Below are positions 8,166-16,926 of a DNA stretch of 40,611 bases, piece by piece. The DNA is from Trichococcus ilyis (GTDB taxonomy: Bacteria; Bacillota; Bacilli; Lactobacillales; Aerococcaceae). The stretch is taken from positions 1 to 40,611 of the forward strand of contig NZ_FNYT01000028.1 in the NCBI RefSeq assembly GCF_900109135.1, given 5' to 3'. Position 1 is the first letter of the stretch. The number at the start of each line of letters is the position of its first letter. A model generated the notes under the pieces. It did no database searches. It was not told the DNA's origin and worked only from the letters and a program-made list of their open reading frames with translations. The position numbers and the translations under genes are program-made.

Positions 8166-9206
8166 TTGAAACCAGTCGCAACGTATGAAGAAATAGAACA
8201 GCAACGCGGAGACAAATCGATTTTGTATGTGGATGTGAGGAGCCCTTCCGAATATGCGAAAGCAACCATACCGGGCGCCGTGAATGTGCCTGTCCTGGAT
8301 GATGAGGACCGGAAAGTGGTCGGAACGCTGTACGTGGCCGGCCGGGTCGACGAAGCGAAAAGCCACGGTATCCAAGCCATATCCCCACGATTGCCTGAGA
8401 TGTTCCGGCTATTCCAGGAATATGTGAGAGCCTACGACCAAGTCGTCATCTTTTGCAGTAGAGGCGGATTCCGCAGCAATTCGATCTTTTCCTTGCTGAA
8501 ATCCTTGGGCATGAATGTTTACCGGATGGAGGGCGGCTACAAAAACTACCGCAGCACGATCAACAAGCTGATCCCAGCATTGTTCGAAAGGATCCAGTTT
8601 GTGACGCTTTATGGTAACACCGGGACCGGAAAAACAGCCATCCTGGAGGAATTGAAGAAGCGCGGAGCGAATGTACTTGATCTGGAGGCCTGCGCCAACA
8701 ACAGAGGATCCGTCTTCGGCAACGTCGGCTTGGCCAAGAACCAGCCGCACAATCAAAAAATGTTCGAGAGCCTGCTGGTCGAGAGCGCCGCAACCTGGAA
8801 AGCGCCGCTGATCGTCTTTACCGAAGGCGAAAGCAAACGGATCGGCCGGGCTGTATTGCCGCCATCTCTAGTGGAAGCGATGTATGCGGGGGTCAACCTG
8901 AACATCGAAGCTTCCTTGGATTACCGGATCGGACAGATCAAAAAGGATTATCTCCACAGCGATGAAGCGGAGCTCATCGCAGCGCTTGAACGCCTGAAAC
9001 CTTATCTGAATGAAGCGCGCGTTGAAGGCTACAAGGAACAGGTACGCCAGCACGCTTTTGACGCAGTCATCGCAGATCTGTTGGTGAAATACTATGATCC
9101 CCGCTACAACTTCAACAAGAAGGAATTTGCCGCCACCTTCCGGAACGAAGACGCCGCAAGGACGGCCGAAGCCATTTTGGAATGGATGAAGCGCAGGAAC
9201 GATTGA
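8166..9206 (+). CDS. selU: tRNA 2-selenouridine synthase (SelU/MnmH)
   Basis: A 346-residue enzyme that replaces sulfur by selenium at the wobble 2-thiouridine of tRNAs, using selenophosphate from SelD. An N-terminal rhodanese domain carries FCSRGGFRS with the catalytic Cys at residue 97, the same number as in the E. coli protein. A P-loop GNTGTGKT follows near residue 150 in the C-terminal domain. The open frame extends to 8073, but that part overlaps the dbpA terminator. The best start is TTG 8166 (AAGTGGTG upstream, reading LKPVATYEE); GTG 8154 or 8157 are alternatives. A TATACT at 8136-8141 is a likely -10 with a poor -35. It converges on the selD-yedF-desulfurase operon. Confidence 0.9.
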   Translation: MKPVATYEEIEQQRGDKSILYVDVRSPSEYAKATIPGAVNVPVLDDEDRKVVGTLYVAGRVDEAKSHGIQAISPRLPEMFRLFQEYVRAYDQVVIFCSRGGFRSNSIFSLLKSLGMNVYRMEGGYKNYRSTINKLIPALFERIQFVTLYGNTGTGKTAILEELKKRGANVLDLEACANNRGSVFGNVGLAKNQPHNQKMFESLLVESAATWKAPLIVFTEGESKRIGRAVLPPSLVEAMYAGVNLNIEASLDYRIGQIKKDYLHSDEAELIAALERLKPYLNEARVEGYKEQVRQHAFDAVIADLLVKYYDPRYNFNKKEFAATFRNEDAARTAEAILEWMKRRND

Positions 9207-9219
9207 TCAACAAAAGCAA

Positions 9220-9260
9220 AACAGAGCAGCCGCCCGCGAATGGGGTGGCTGCTCTGTTTA
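9220..9260 (+). terminator. Terminator after selU
   Basis: AACAGAGCAGCC pairs with GGCTGCTCTGTT, and the stem is extended by CCC/GGG around a short loop. It starts 13 bp after the stop codon. Confidence 0.8.
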
Positions 9261-9310
9261 TGTGCGTATTTTTCAAGAAAGGTACGCGGCATATCCGAGT
9301 TTCTGCGTTC

Positions 9311-9345
9311 GGGTTGTCGGATACTTTCGGTATATCGGACAACCC
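9311..9345. repeat. Isolated 29-nt palindrome (TTGTCGGATA type) with GGG/CCC clamps
   Basis: Left arm TTGTCGGATA and right arm TATCGGACAA are separated by 9 nt and flanked by GGG and CCC. The arms are perfectly complementary except for one G opposite G. The same arms with the same mismatch recur at 33990-34018. No T-run follows on either strand, so a terminator role is unlikely. Confidence 0.65.
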
Positions 9346-9352
9346 CCGACTA

Positions 9353-10513
9353 TTATCCTTCTTCGGCCAAGCTCCGCAGCGCTTTGGCGGCATAGTCGAT
9401 TTCCTCCAGCGTATTGAAGCTGGAGAAGCTGAAGCGGACCATGCCGATTTTCTCTGTTCCGAACGCTTGATGGATGAGCGGGGCGCAATGGGCGCCGGGC
9501 CGAACCGCAATCCCGTAATCCATGAAGAGCGCATCACTGAGGTCGCCGGAATCCCAACCCTCAAGATTGACGGAAACGACCGGAGCCCGTGCCGCTGATT
9601 CATCAAAATGACCGTAGATTGTGATGCCGGGGATGTCCTTGATCTGTTCCCGGAAGCGGAGAGTCAGCTCCTGCAGCTGCCGGCCGATTGCCGCCAGACC
9701 TTTTTGCCCGATGTAATCCAGTCCGGCGGAAAGTCCGGCCAAGCCATGGACATTCTGGGTGCCGGCCTCGAACAGTGTCGGCATCTGCGCAGGGTACTTT
9801 TTGTCGAAAGAATGGAAGCCGCTGCCGCCGGTGAAGACCGGAACGAAAACCAATGGCCGGTCGCCGAGACAGATGCCGCCGGTCCCTTGCGGCCCGTAGA
9901 GACTTTTGTGTCCGGTGAAGCAGAGCACGTCGATGTGCTGCCCGATCATGTCGATGGCAAGTACGCCCGCGCTTTGGGAAGCATCAACGATGAACAGCAG
10001 ATCGTGATCGCGGCAGTAGCTGCCAATCCGCTCCAGATCCGCAGCATTGCCAGTAACGTTCGAAGCGTGGTTGACTACGACAGCGCGGGTATCGGGGCGC
10101 AGCAGGCGTTCGAAATCGGGATAAAGGAGCGTCCCAAATTCATCGACCCCGACAAAGGATAGGGCGGCGCCTTGTTCCTCCAGTTGGTAAAGCGGACGCA
10201 GGACGGCATTGTGCTCCGTAACGGTCGTGATGATGTGGTCTGTCGGTTTCAGCAGGCCTTTCAGGACCAGATTCAGCGATGCCGTTGCGTTGGCCGTGAA
10301 AGCGACATTGGACGCATCCGGAACGCTGAATAGGGCTGCTGTTTTCCGGCGTAGGGATTCCGTCAACCGCAAAGCGTTCAGGGAAGCGGTATGGCTGCCC
10401 CGGGCCGGATTGCCCAGCTGCCCATCAGCGATGGCGCGGTAGACTGCTTCAGCCACCGCTAACGGTTTTTTCAGCGTAGTTGCGCTGTTGTCGAAATAAT
10501 AAAGTTCAGTCAT
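9353..10513 (-). CDS. Cysteine desulfurase-like PLP enzyme of the selenium cluster (EF2568 type)
   Basis: A 386-residue class-V aminotransferase-fold enzyme expected to mobilise sulfur or selenium from (seleno)cysteine. The PLP lysine lies in CFTGHKSLYGPQGTGG near residue 200, and the active-site cysteine is in VRPGAHCAPLIHQ near residue 343. This is the family I know as TIGR01977 (type member E. faecalis EF2568), which travels with orphan SelD proteins and selenium-dependent molybdenum hydroxylases. The start at 10513 has GGAGG upstream and overlaps the DUF3343 gene by 8 nt; the longer frame to 10546 lies within that gene. It is the last gene of selD-yedF-DUF3343-desulfurase. Confidence 0.9.
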   Translation of the reverse strand: MTELYYFDNSATTLKKPLAVAEAVYRAIADGQLGNPARGSHTASLNALRLTESLRRKTAALFSVPDASNVAFTANATASLNLVLKGLLKPTDHIITTVTEHNAVLRPLYQLEEQGAALSFVGVDEFGTLLYPDFERLLRPDTRAVVVNHASNVTGNAADLERIGSYCRDHDLLFIVDASQSAGVLAIDMIGQHIDVLCFTGHKSLYGPQGTGGICLGDRPLVFVPVFTGGSGFHSFDKKYPAQMPTLFEAGTQNVHGLAGLSAGLDYIGQKGLAAIGRQLQELTLRFREQIKDIPGITIYGHFDESAARAPVVSVNLEGWDSGDLSDALFMDYGIAVRPGAHCAPLIHQAFGTEKIGMVRFSFSSFNTLEEIDYAAKALRSLAEEG

Positions 10514-10778
10514 GCCAAGCCTCCACGGATTTTTTCCGGTTCTCAAAACTTACTTCGTAGCAGCCGTCGTTGGAAATGGCATGCTCCGTCAACAATAAAC
10601 GGACCGCATTCAGTTCCTCGAGGTGCGTCTGCAGCACCAAGCCGCAGCCGGCCGAAATCTGTTCCGGCATGGGGATCAATCGGCATTCATGCCCGGCTTC
10701 CAGAACAACCGCTTCGGCGGCTGCCGCGGCTTGGGATGTCGGAAAGGCAACGATGCCATAATGTTTGCGGTCGATCAT
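10506..10778 (-). CDS. DUF3343 putative Se/S carrier protein
   Basis: A 90-residue protein of the DUF3343 family, described as putative selenium/sulfur carriers. The conserved single cysteine is in EQISAGCGLVLQ near residue 45, a position suited to carrying a persulfide or perselenide (inference). Its start overlaps the yedF stop by 4 nt (ATGA), and its end overlaps the desulfurase start by 8 nt, indicating tight cotranslation. No membrane segment is present. Confidence 0.85.
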   Translation of the reverse strand: MIDRKHYGIVAFPTSQAAAAAEAVVLEAGHECRLIPMPEQISAGCGLVLQTHLEELNAVRLLLTEHAISNDGCYEVSFENRKKSVEAWHD

Positions 10779-11398
10779 GGGCTTACTGTCTTGCTGGTGC
10801 GCAGGATTTCAACAATGCGGTACATGTTTGTGAAGGAACCGACCGCCAATTTGTCCTTCACGCCATAGAATTCTCCGCAGATGCCGCAAGTCAGCACCTC
10901 GACGCCGTCTTCCTCCAGCGCTTTAAGGTCGTCCAGCACGGCCGAGCCTGCTGTCGTCAACAGCGCTCCGGCATTGTAGCAGAGCACTTTTTCAGGCAGG
11001 ACTTCCTGTTCCGTCAGCGAGAAGAGGAAGCTTTTCATCAGTGTGCGGCCAAGTTCTTCACTGCCGTTGCCGATGAAGTCGCTGTTCAATACGACGACAT
11101 AGCTTGTGCCGAATGGTTCGACTGTGCCGGAAACTTGCTCCGGAATCGGAGTCTGTTCGGCAACAGCAAGTTCGTTGCCGGCTTTCGGATCTGAAAGTTT
11201 TACTTCATAAAGGGAATCGTTGATTTTTTCGACCTGGACGATCAGCTTCAGCTGCTCCGCCATCTTGGCGAGGTTCTGCGTGGCGATTTCATTGTCCACG
11301 CTGATAAGCACGGTCTCCCCGTTGCTTTCCTTCAAAGCCCGTTTGGTCAGGATGACCGGCATCGGACAAGCTTGTCCGGTTGCATCTATTTTTTTCAT
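10775..11398 (-). CDS. yedF: Selenium-metabolism protein YedF (TusA-like plus DsrE-like domains)
   Basis: A 207-residue two-domain protein. The N-terminal TusA/SirA-like domain has ATGQACPMPVI with the carrier cysteine at residue 11 in the CPxP motif. The C-terminal DsrE/F-like half has LTCGICGEFYGVKDK with a CxxC. This architecture is the TIGR03527 selenium YedF family, found next to selD in genomes with selenium-dependent molybdenum hydroxylases. Its likely role is receiving and passing on S or Se from the neighbouring desulfurase (inference). It starts 35 bp downstream of selD. Confidence 0.9.
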   Translation of the reverse strand: MKKIDATGQACPMPVILTKRALKESNGETVLISVDNEIATQNLAKMAEQLKLIVQVEKINDSLYEVKLSDPKAGNELAVAEQTPIPEQVSGTVEPFGTSYVVVLNSDFIGNGSEELGRTLMKSFLFSLTEQEVLPEKVLCYNAGALLTTAGSAVLDDLKALEEDGVEVLTCGICGEFYGVKDKLAVGSFTNMYRIVEILRTSKTVSP

Positions 11399-11433
11399 GC
11401 GCTTTTCCTCCTGGTTAAGACATAGTTTCTTGC

Positions 11434-12465
11434 TTAATGAACGACTGTGATTTTTTTGTCAGTTTTTTCGGTCACTTCGCCGATGATGCCGCAGGGCAGG
11501 CCCAGGGCTTCGATTTCGGCAAGCAGAGCGTTCGCTTCTTCGGCAGGGACACTCACCAGCAAGCCGCCGGATGTCTGCGGGTCGAAAAGGATCTCCTCCA
11601 TTGCATAGTCATCAATCCGGAAGTCGACATCGGCTCCCAGATGATTGCGGTTGCGCTGTCCGCCGGCTGTGATCAGAAATTCCTGAGCTCCTTGATAGGC
11701 TCCGCCCAGGCAAGGCACGCTGTCGGCATAGACCGTCGCGGAACAGCGGTCGCTGACCATTTCCGAAAGATGCCCCAACAGGCCGAAGCCGGTGATGTCC
11801 GTGCAGCTGTGGACAGTGTGGTTTTTCAGGACTTCCGCCGCATAACGGTTCAGCGTCGTCATCGAGGCAACGGCCGCATCGAAGGCTTCCTGGGCCATTT
11901 CACCGGCGCTGTAGGCCGTTGTAATGATGCCGGTTCCCAATGGTTTCGTCAGCAGCAGGACATCGCCCGGCAAACAGGTGTCATTCCGGTAGATCCGATC
12001 GGGATGGACCCGTCCCAACACCGACAGACCGTATTTGGGCTGGGGGTCGTGGATCGAATGCCCGCCGACCAGCACGCCGCCTGCCTCCTGGACTTTCCTG
12101 AAGCCGCCTGCCAAAATTTTTCCGAGTATGTCGGTGCTTTTTGTTTCGGGCCAGCAGACGATGTTCATGGCCGTCAGCACTTCGCCGCCCATCGCAAACA
12201 CATCGCTCAAGGCGTTGGCTGCGGCAATCTCCCCGAAAAGCGTGGCGTCCGCGACCATCGCGGGAAAGAAGTCCAGCGTCTGGATCATGGCCGTCTGATC
12301 ATCGATGCGGAATACCGCGGCATCATCGGACGAGTCGAAACCGACCAAGAAATCCGGATGCTGCTGTTTCGGAAACTGGCTGAGCAGATCCCCCAAAACG
12401 CCGGGGCCGATTTTCGCATTGCAGCCCCCGCAGATAAATAATTCATTTGATAATTCCTGTTGCAT
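11434..12465 (-). CDS. selD: Selenide, water dikinase (selenophosphate synthetase)
   Basis: A 343-residue enzyme making selenophosphate from selenide and ATP. The N-terminal ICGGCNAKIGPGVLGDLL holds the catalytic cysteine (residue 15) and lysine (18), equivalent to E. coli Cys17/Lys20, so the active-site residue is Cys rather than selenocysteine. The glycine-rich GGVLVGGHSIHDP and the DPQTSGGLLVSV signature are present. ATG 12465 is chosen over GTG 12474 because AGGAG is 8 nt from the ATG and touches the GTG. It is first in an operon with yedF, DUF3343 and the desulfurase. A TATAAT-like -10 lies about 40 bp upstream on minus without a clear -35. Confidence 0.95.
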   Translation of the reverse strand: MQQELSNELFICGGCNAKIGPGVLGDLLSQFPKQQHPDFLVGFDSSDDAAVFRIDDQTAMIQTLDFFPAMVADATLFGEIAAANALSDVFAMGGEVLTAMNIVCWPETKSTDILGKILAGGFRKVQEAGGVLVGGHSIHDPQPKYGLSVLGRVHPDRIYRNDTCLPGDVLLLTKPLGTGIITTAYSAGEMAQEAFDAAVASMTTLNRYAAEVLKNHTVHSCTDITGFGLLGHLSEMVSDRCSATVYADSVPCLGGAYQGAQEFLITAGGQRNRNHLGADVDFRIDDYAMEEILFDPQTSGGLLVSVPAEEANALLAEIEALGLPCGIIGEVTEKTDKKITVVH

Positions 12466-12642
12466 ATTTTTCACTCCTGTAGGTCATGACGTGTTCACCA
12501 TCTAATTATATACCACAGGTCAAAGCATCAGGCCGATAATCTGCATATTTTATCATAGAGGGATTAGGATTAGGATTGGGATGGGATGCGGCGTATTTTC
12601 TGAGAGAAAAACAGGACGCGGATGTGATATGATGAAGAAGTC

Positions 12643-12665
12643 ATTCCTGATCACCGTTCAGGAAT
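12643..12665. repeat. 8-bp inverted repeat in the recQ leader
   Basis: ATTCCTGA (12643-12650) and TCAGGAAT (12658-12665) are separated by 7 nt. The repeat lies about 10 bp after a TATGAT -10 candidate (12628-12633) and 38 bp before the recQ start. It could be an operator or a leader hairpin; there is no T-run, so it is not a terminator. The rest of the 12475-12702 gap holds only the two divergent start regions. Confidence 0.45.
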
Positions 12666-12702
12666 ATTCGATTAAAGGAAAAAGATAAACAATTAAGGAT
12701 GG

Positions 12703-14910
12703 ATGCAAGTGGTTGATAAAGAATTACTGTACGGGACACTAAAAAAATATTTCGGCTACGACAGCTTCCGGGACGGCCAGGAGGAATTGATCACGAACAC
12801 GCTGCAGGGGAATGACGTGCTCGGGATCATGCCGACGAGCGGAGGCAAGTCGCTCTGCTACCAACTGCCGGCGTTGCTGCTGGACGGCATGACGATCGTC
12901 GTATCGCCGCTCGTGTCCTTGATGAAGGACCAGGTCGACAGCCTGCGGGAAATGGGCATCGCCGCGGCGTACCTGAACAGTACGCTTTCCCGGGAAGAAT
13001 TCCTGCAATTGATGGACGACATGCGCTCCGGGCAGCTCAAACTGCTCTACATCGCGCCGGAGCGGATCGACAACGAATCTTTCATGAATGCGTTGCGCCT
13101 TGTGAAGGTGCCTTTGTTGGTGGTCGATGAGGCCCACTGTATTTCGCAATGGGGCAGCGATTTCCGCCCATCCTATCAAGGGGTCGCCCGTTTGTACGAT
13201 CTGTTCGACAGACGTCCGCGGGTTGCCGCCTTCACCGCTACGGCAACCGAACCGGTCCAGGAAGATATCATGGTCCAATTGCGCCTACAGCATCCGTTCC
13301 GGTTGGTGACCGGTTTCGATCGCGGCAATCTGGCGTTCAGCGTGGAAAAACCCGCCGACAAGTTCAAGTTCCTGCTGAAGGATCTCAATCCGAAAGAAGC
13401 GAGCATCATCTATTGCTCGACCCGGAAAAACGTCGAATCGGTCCAGAAGAAACTGGAACAAAAAGGCTTTGCCGCGACGCTCTACCATGCCGGCTTGCCT
13501 GAACACGAGCGCCAACGCAATCAGGACGATTTCCTCTTCGACCGCAAACCGATCATGGTCGCCACGAATGCTTTCGGCATGGGGATCGACAAGAGCAACG
13601 TGCGCACCGTCTACCATTACAACATGCCCAAAAATCTCGAAAGCTACTATCAGGAAGCCGGAAGGGCGGGCCGTGACGGAGAGGAAGCGCGTGTCATCCT
13701 GCTGTTTTCGGCGCAGGACATCATCATCAACAAATTGCTGAACAGCCATACGAACGACAGCGAAGCCACCAACAAGCTGAACAAAATGATCAACTATTGC
13801 TACACGAACCAGTGTCTGCGCAGTTATATCCTGGAATATTTCGGGGAGACGCCACTGACCGATGATTGCCAGCATTGCTCCAATTGCCTGCGCCGCACGG
13901 AACAGCGGGACATCACCGAAGAGTCCCAAAAAATCCTTTCCTGCATCGTGCGGGTGCGCGGACGTTACGGTGCCCAGAAAATCATCGGCATCCTGACGGG
14001 CAGCAAACAGAAGGGCATCACCGATTTCGGGCTGGATCAGCTGAAGACGTACGGACTTATGAGCGCCTACAACGAGGCGGAAATCCGTGAAATGATCGGC
14101 GTTTTGATCGCGGATGAATACCTGCAGGTGACAGGCGATCAGTATCCGCTGCTCCAAGCCACCCCGAAAGCGATGGAAATCCTGAAGGAAGGAAAAAAAG
14201 TCGGGATGTCTTATGCGGTCGATACCGGCAAAGGCGCCGCCAAACAGAGCGGAGGCGGCTTGTACGATACCGGACTGTTCGACCGGCTGCGCAGTGTGCG
14301 CACGGAAATGGCGAACGAGCACGGGATTCCTTCCTATATCGTCTTTTCGGACAGCACGCTGCATGAGATGGCCCGCAACTTCCCGACGGATGATGACGGC
14401 TTCCTGCGCCTATCCGGGGTCGGCGAAACGAAACTGGAGCGCTACGGTGAAGTGTTCATGGGCGTCATTGCCGATTATCTGAATGAGTTTCCTGATGCCG
14501 AAACGCTGCTGCAACAGAAACGGTTGGAGCAGAAAGAGCTGAATATTCACGCAGGCAATCCGGAAACCGCCGAGAAACGCCCGAAACCTGCGAAGAAAAA
14601 TTACACCGGCACGACCTTTGAGGAAACTTATCGCCTCTATCAGGAAGGCATGTCGGTCGAGGAAATCATCGCCGCCAGAGGATTGGCGCGCATGACCATC
14701 GAAAACCATTTCCGCCAGTTGGCCGAGCTGCCCGCCTATGCGATGGAGTTGGCGGATTTCGTCTCGGCGGATCAGACGGAGGCCATAAATCAAGCGATCG
14801 ACGAATCCGAAGACCAGCATCTGAAACCGCTGAAGGAAAAACTGGGGGACGACTACAGCTATTTCCAGATCGGGATGGTGTTGGCTTTCCGGAAAAGAGC
14901 GCAGTCGTAG
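12703..14910 (+). CDS. recQ: ATP-dependent DNA helicase RecQ
   Basis: A 735-residue RecQ. Walker A TSGGKS lies near residue 45 and the DEAH box is in VVDEAHCISQWG near 140. The aromatic-rich loop reads WGSDFRPSY, with Ser where WGHDFRP is more usual. The helicase C-domain has GMGIDKSNVR and QEAGRAGRDG. Four zinc-binding cysteines lie in YCYTNQCLRSYI and DDCQHCSNC (about 366-395), followed by a winged-helix RQC region, an HRDC domain (about 530-595) and a C-terminal helix-turn-helix (about 625 on, FEETYRLYQEGMSVEEI). ATG 12703 directly touches its AAGGATGG motif; GTG 12709 has better spacing and may be the true start. It acts in recombination and repair of stalled forks. Confidence 0.93.
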   Translation: MQVVDKELLYGTLKKYFGYDSFRDGQEELITNTLQGNDVLGIMPTSGGKSLCYQLPALLLDGMTIVVSPLVSLMKDQVDSLREMGIAAAYLNSTLSREEFLQLMDDMRSGQLKLLYIAPERIDNESFMNALRLVKVPLLVVDEAHCISQWGSDFRPSYQGVARLYDLFDRRPRVAAFTATATEPVQEDIMVQLRLQHPFRLVTGFDRGNLAFSVEKPADKFKFLLKDLNPKEASIIYCSTRKNVESVQKKLEQKGFAATLYHAGLPEHERQRNQDDFLFDRKPIMVATNAFGMGIDKSNVRTVYHYNMPKNLESYYQEAGRAGRDGEEARVILLFSAQDIIINKLLNSHTNDSEATNKLNKMINYCYTNQCLRSYILEYFGETPLTDDCQHCSNCLRRTEQRDITEESQKILSCIVRVRGRYGAQKIIGILTGSKQKGITDFGLDQLKTYGLMSAYNEAEIREMIGVLIADEYLQVTGDQYPLLQATPKAMEILKEGKKVGMSYAVDTGKGAAKQSGGGLYDTGLFDRLRSVRTEMANEHGIPSYIVFSDSTLHEMARNFPTDDDGFLRLSGVGETKLERYGEVFMGVIADYLNEFPDAETLLQQKRLEQKELNIHAGNPETAEKRPKPAKKNYTGTTFEETYRLYQEGMSVEEIIAARGLARMTIENHFRQLAELPAYAMELADFVSADQTEAINQAIDESEDQHLKPLKEKLGDDYSYFQIGMVLAFRKRAQS

Positions 14911-14937
14911 GATGAATGTGGGAGGATGAGGGTGTGG

Positions 14938-15075
14938 AATTGTCGAATGCCACTGCAGCATTCGACAATTTCGCTTTCTGCGGATGCAGAATAGTCGAAT
15001 GTCTTCCGGCATTCGACAATTTCGTCCCATCCACACGCAAATAGCCGAATGTCACTCGTACATTCGGCTATTTTG
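14938..15075. repeat. Array of three related palindromes, about 51-bp period
   Basis: This fills most of the 306-bp gap between recQ and the transpeptidase gene. Dyad 1 (14938-14970) has perfect 13-bp arms AATTGTCGAATGC/GCATTCGACAATT. Dyad 2 (about 14992-15019) has arms GTCGAATG/CATTCGAC. Dyad 3 (15041-15071) has perfect 12-bp arms ATAGCCGAATGT/ACATTCGGCTAT. Centres are at about 14954, 15005.5 and 15056. Linkers share the form TTCG, a pyrimidine run, (A/G)TCC or CGGATG, then AA. A second array of the same family is at 29523-29653. The last dyad is followed by TTTT and could terminate recQ transcription, but the array as a whole is a repeat family rather than a single terminator. Confidence 0.8.
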
Positions 15076-15136
15076 CCACACCGGCATAGACGCCGCGCCG
15101 TCCGCGATGCTTGTGATTTTTTTACGGGACAGGGTT

Positions 15137-15145
15137 TGGTATAAT
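15137..15145 (+). promoter_or_regulatory. Extended -10 promoter of the L,D-transpeptidase gene
   Basis: TGGTATAAT is a full extended -10 (TGnTATAAT); no -35 is needed or seen. Just downstream, at 15153-15166 read on minus, 12 of 14 positions match the cre consensus including the central CG. Confidence 0.6.
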
Positions 15146-15216
15146 GAAGGAAAGAGAACGGTTACGTGTTGGCGCTCCAATTTCTGTCGCATGTGGTCCT
15201 GCTGGGAGGGATTTCG

Positions 15217-16878
15217 ATGAGAAGGAATGTTTTGATCATTTTGCTGGCGTGGCTCATTTTTGCCGGATTGGCCCCTGCCCGCATCGCGGCCCCAGCCTAT
15301 TCAACCGAGGCTGGCGCACTCGTCCAAAAAAGTTTGCTGGCACTTGATGCTCCGGCGGCGCAGATGGACGGTGACGGGGAGCTTGCCGAAACCGGCAAAA
15401 ATCAGGTGCTGAGGCAGACAAGAAGCGTCGCTGCTCTTGCGGGGACGCAGGAACCCACGCTGTCTCCGGCGGCAAGTGGAAATGCGGAATTAGTTTATAC
15501 AACATACTTACAGAACGCTGGTTGGCAAGCCGAAGTGCGGGAAGGCGCCATCAGCGGCGGAGCGGCTTCGCCGATCGAAGCCATCCAGGTGCGCCTGACC
15601 CATTTGGCTGAAGCCGGCAACATTTCCTATCAGACCTACAGGCAGGACAGCGGCTGGTCAGGCTACGCCAAAAACGGTGAAATAGCCGGAACGGCGGGGA
15701 CCGGCGAAGCGGTCGAAGCCTTGCGATTTAAGCTGACCGGTGCCTTGGCCGGACAATACGACCTCTATTACCGGGTCCAAACGGAGCGCTTCGGCTGGCT
15801 CGACTGGGCCACAAACGGCGAAACGGCCGGCACGGACGGATTCCGTTATCCGATCGAAGGGGTCGAGGTCGTCCTGATGAACAAGGAACAAGCCTTTTCA
15901 GGCAAGCGTGAGCAGAGTTTCGTCAAACGCACCGATCCGGTCCTCTCCTACGGCAGTTATCTGACCGCTTCGGGCTGGCAGGAGCCGGTCCTCAATCCTG
16001 CGCAAAGCGGTTCCCCGGATTCCTCGCAGTCCCTTGAGGGCTTGCAGGCGAAATTGGCTTCTCAACCGTACCCCGGATCGGTCACTTACCGCGCCGCCAC
16101 AAGCGAGAACGGCTGGTTCGAGTGGACGCAGGACGGATTGGAAGCGGGACTGCCGGGTACGGGCCAAAACATCGAGCGGATCGAAATGCAATTGACGGAT
16201 GAACTGGCTGCGCATTATGATATCTATTATCAGGTCCATGTGCCGGGGGTGGGTTGGCTTGATTGGGCCAAGAACGGCGAAACGGCCGGGACACAGGGAT
16301 ACGACTATGACATCAGCGCCGTCCAGCTGCAAGTGGTCCAAAAGGATGCGCCAGCGCCCGGGAACACGGCAGTCGCCTTCATGAAGTACGTGCCGAAACC
16401 GCCGCCCGCTCCGGTTGCCCCGCCGCTTCCGGCTTATCCGACGGGACCCGATTGGACGGTACAGGAGGGCATCTTCCGGACCAACGCCGGCACCAACTAT
16501 TATGTCGGCTCCAGCTACATTATCGTCAGCATCGCCTATCAGCGCGTCTGGGCCTACATCGGCAGCCAGCAGATCGTCAATGCTCCGGTCATCACCGGCA
16601 GGCCTTCGATGCCGACGCCTAGAGGGCTGTTTGCGATCCAACCGTACAAGGAATCGCCGAGCGTTCTGATCGGCGAAGATTACGAATCGCCGGTCCAATA
16701 TTGGATCCCGTTTTTGGGCAATGCTTACGGCTTGCATGACGCCTCTTGGCAAACCCAAGGCTTCGGCGGCGACCTTTACCTTTATTTGGGTTCGCACGGT
16801 TGCGTAAACACACCGTACTATGCGGTCCAAACGCTTTACAACACTTATTCCGTCGGCACGCCGGTCGTGGTCTATTGA
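15217..16878 (+). CDS. Secreted L,D-transpeptidase with six ChW repeats
   Basis: A 553-residue exported protein. A signal peptide (MRRNVLIILLAWLIFAGLAP) leads into a low-complexity stretch. Two blocks of three ChW (clostridial hydrophobic W) repeats follow, at about 92-235 and 252-388, each repeat ending in a GW...NG(E)xAGT-type unit. The third repeats of the two blocks are near copies (both contain GWLDWA and NGETAGT), showing an internal duplication. A proline-rich linker (KPPPAPVAPPLPAYP) precedes a YkuD domain with GLHDASW and SHGCVNTP holding the catalytic Cys. It presumably forms or edits peptidoglycan cross-links outside the cell, with ChW repeats binding the surface or carbohydrate (inference). 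Start 15217 is set by GGGAGGG at 15204-15210. Confidence 0.88.
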   Translation: MRRNVLIILLAWLIFAGLAPARIAAPAYSTEAGALVQKSLLALDAPAAQMDGDGELAETGKNQVLRQTRSVAALAGTQEPTLSPAASGNAELVYTTYLQNAGWQAEVREGAISGGAASPIEAIQVRLTHLAEAGNISYQTYRQDSGWSGYAKNGEIAGTAGTGEAVEALRFKLTGALAGQYDLYYRVQTERFGWLDWATNGETAGTDGFRYPIEGVEVVLMNKEQAFSGKREQSFVKRTDPVLSYGSYLTASGWQEPVLNPAQSGSPDSSQSLEGLQAKLASQPYPGSVTYRAATSENGWFEWTQDGLEAGLPGTGQNIERIEMQLTDELAAHYDIYYQVHVPGVGWLDWAKNGETAGTQGYDYDISAVQLQVVQKDAPAPGNTAVAFMKYVPKPPPAPVAPPLPAYPTGPDWTVQEGIFRTNAGTNYYVGSSYIIVSIAYQRVWAYIGSQQIVNAPVITGRPSMPTPRGLFAIQPYKESPSVLIGEDYESPVQYWIPFLGNAYGLHDASWQTQGFGGDLYLYLGSHGCVNTPYYAVQTLYNTYSVGTPVVVY

Positions 16879-16926
16879 CCGAAAGCTGCCGACCAAGCAA
16901 AAAAATTTGAACAAGCAGGTGGATAC

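Noticed and set aside
11434-12465. SelD as a selenocysteine-containing protein
   Set aside because: The active-site position is encoded as Cys (GGCNAK), so no recoding is needed.
14938-15075. CRISPR array
   Set aside because: Three repeats about 51 bp apart superficially suggest one, but each unit is itself a dyad, the linkers are conserved rather than unique, and no cas genes are present.
14938-15075. Simple multiple transcription terminators
   Set aside because: Only the last dyad has a T-run. The same units with conserved linkers recur at 29.5 kb, so a repeat family explains them better.
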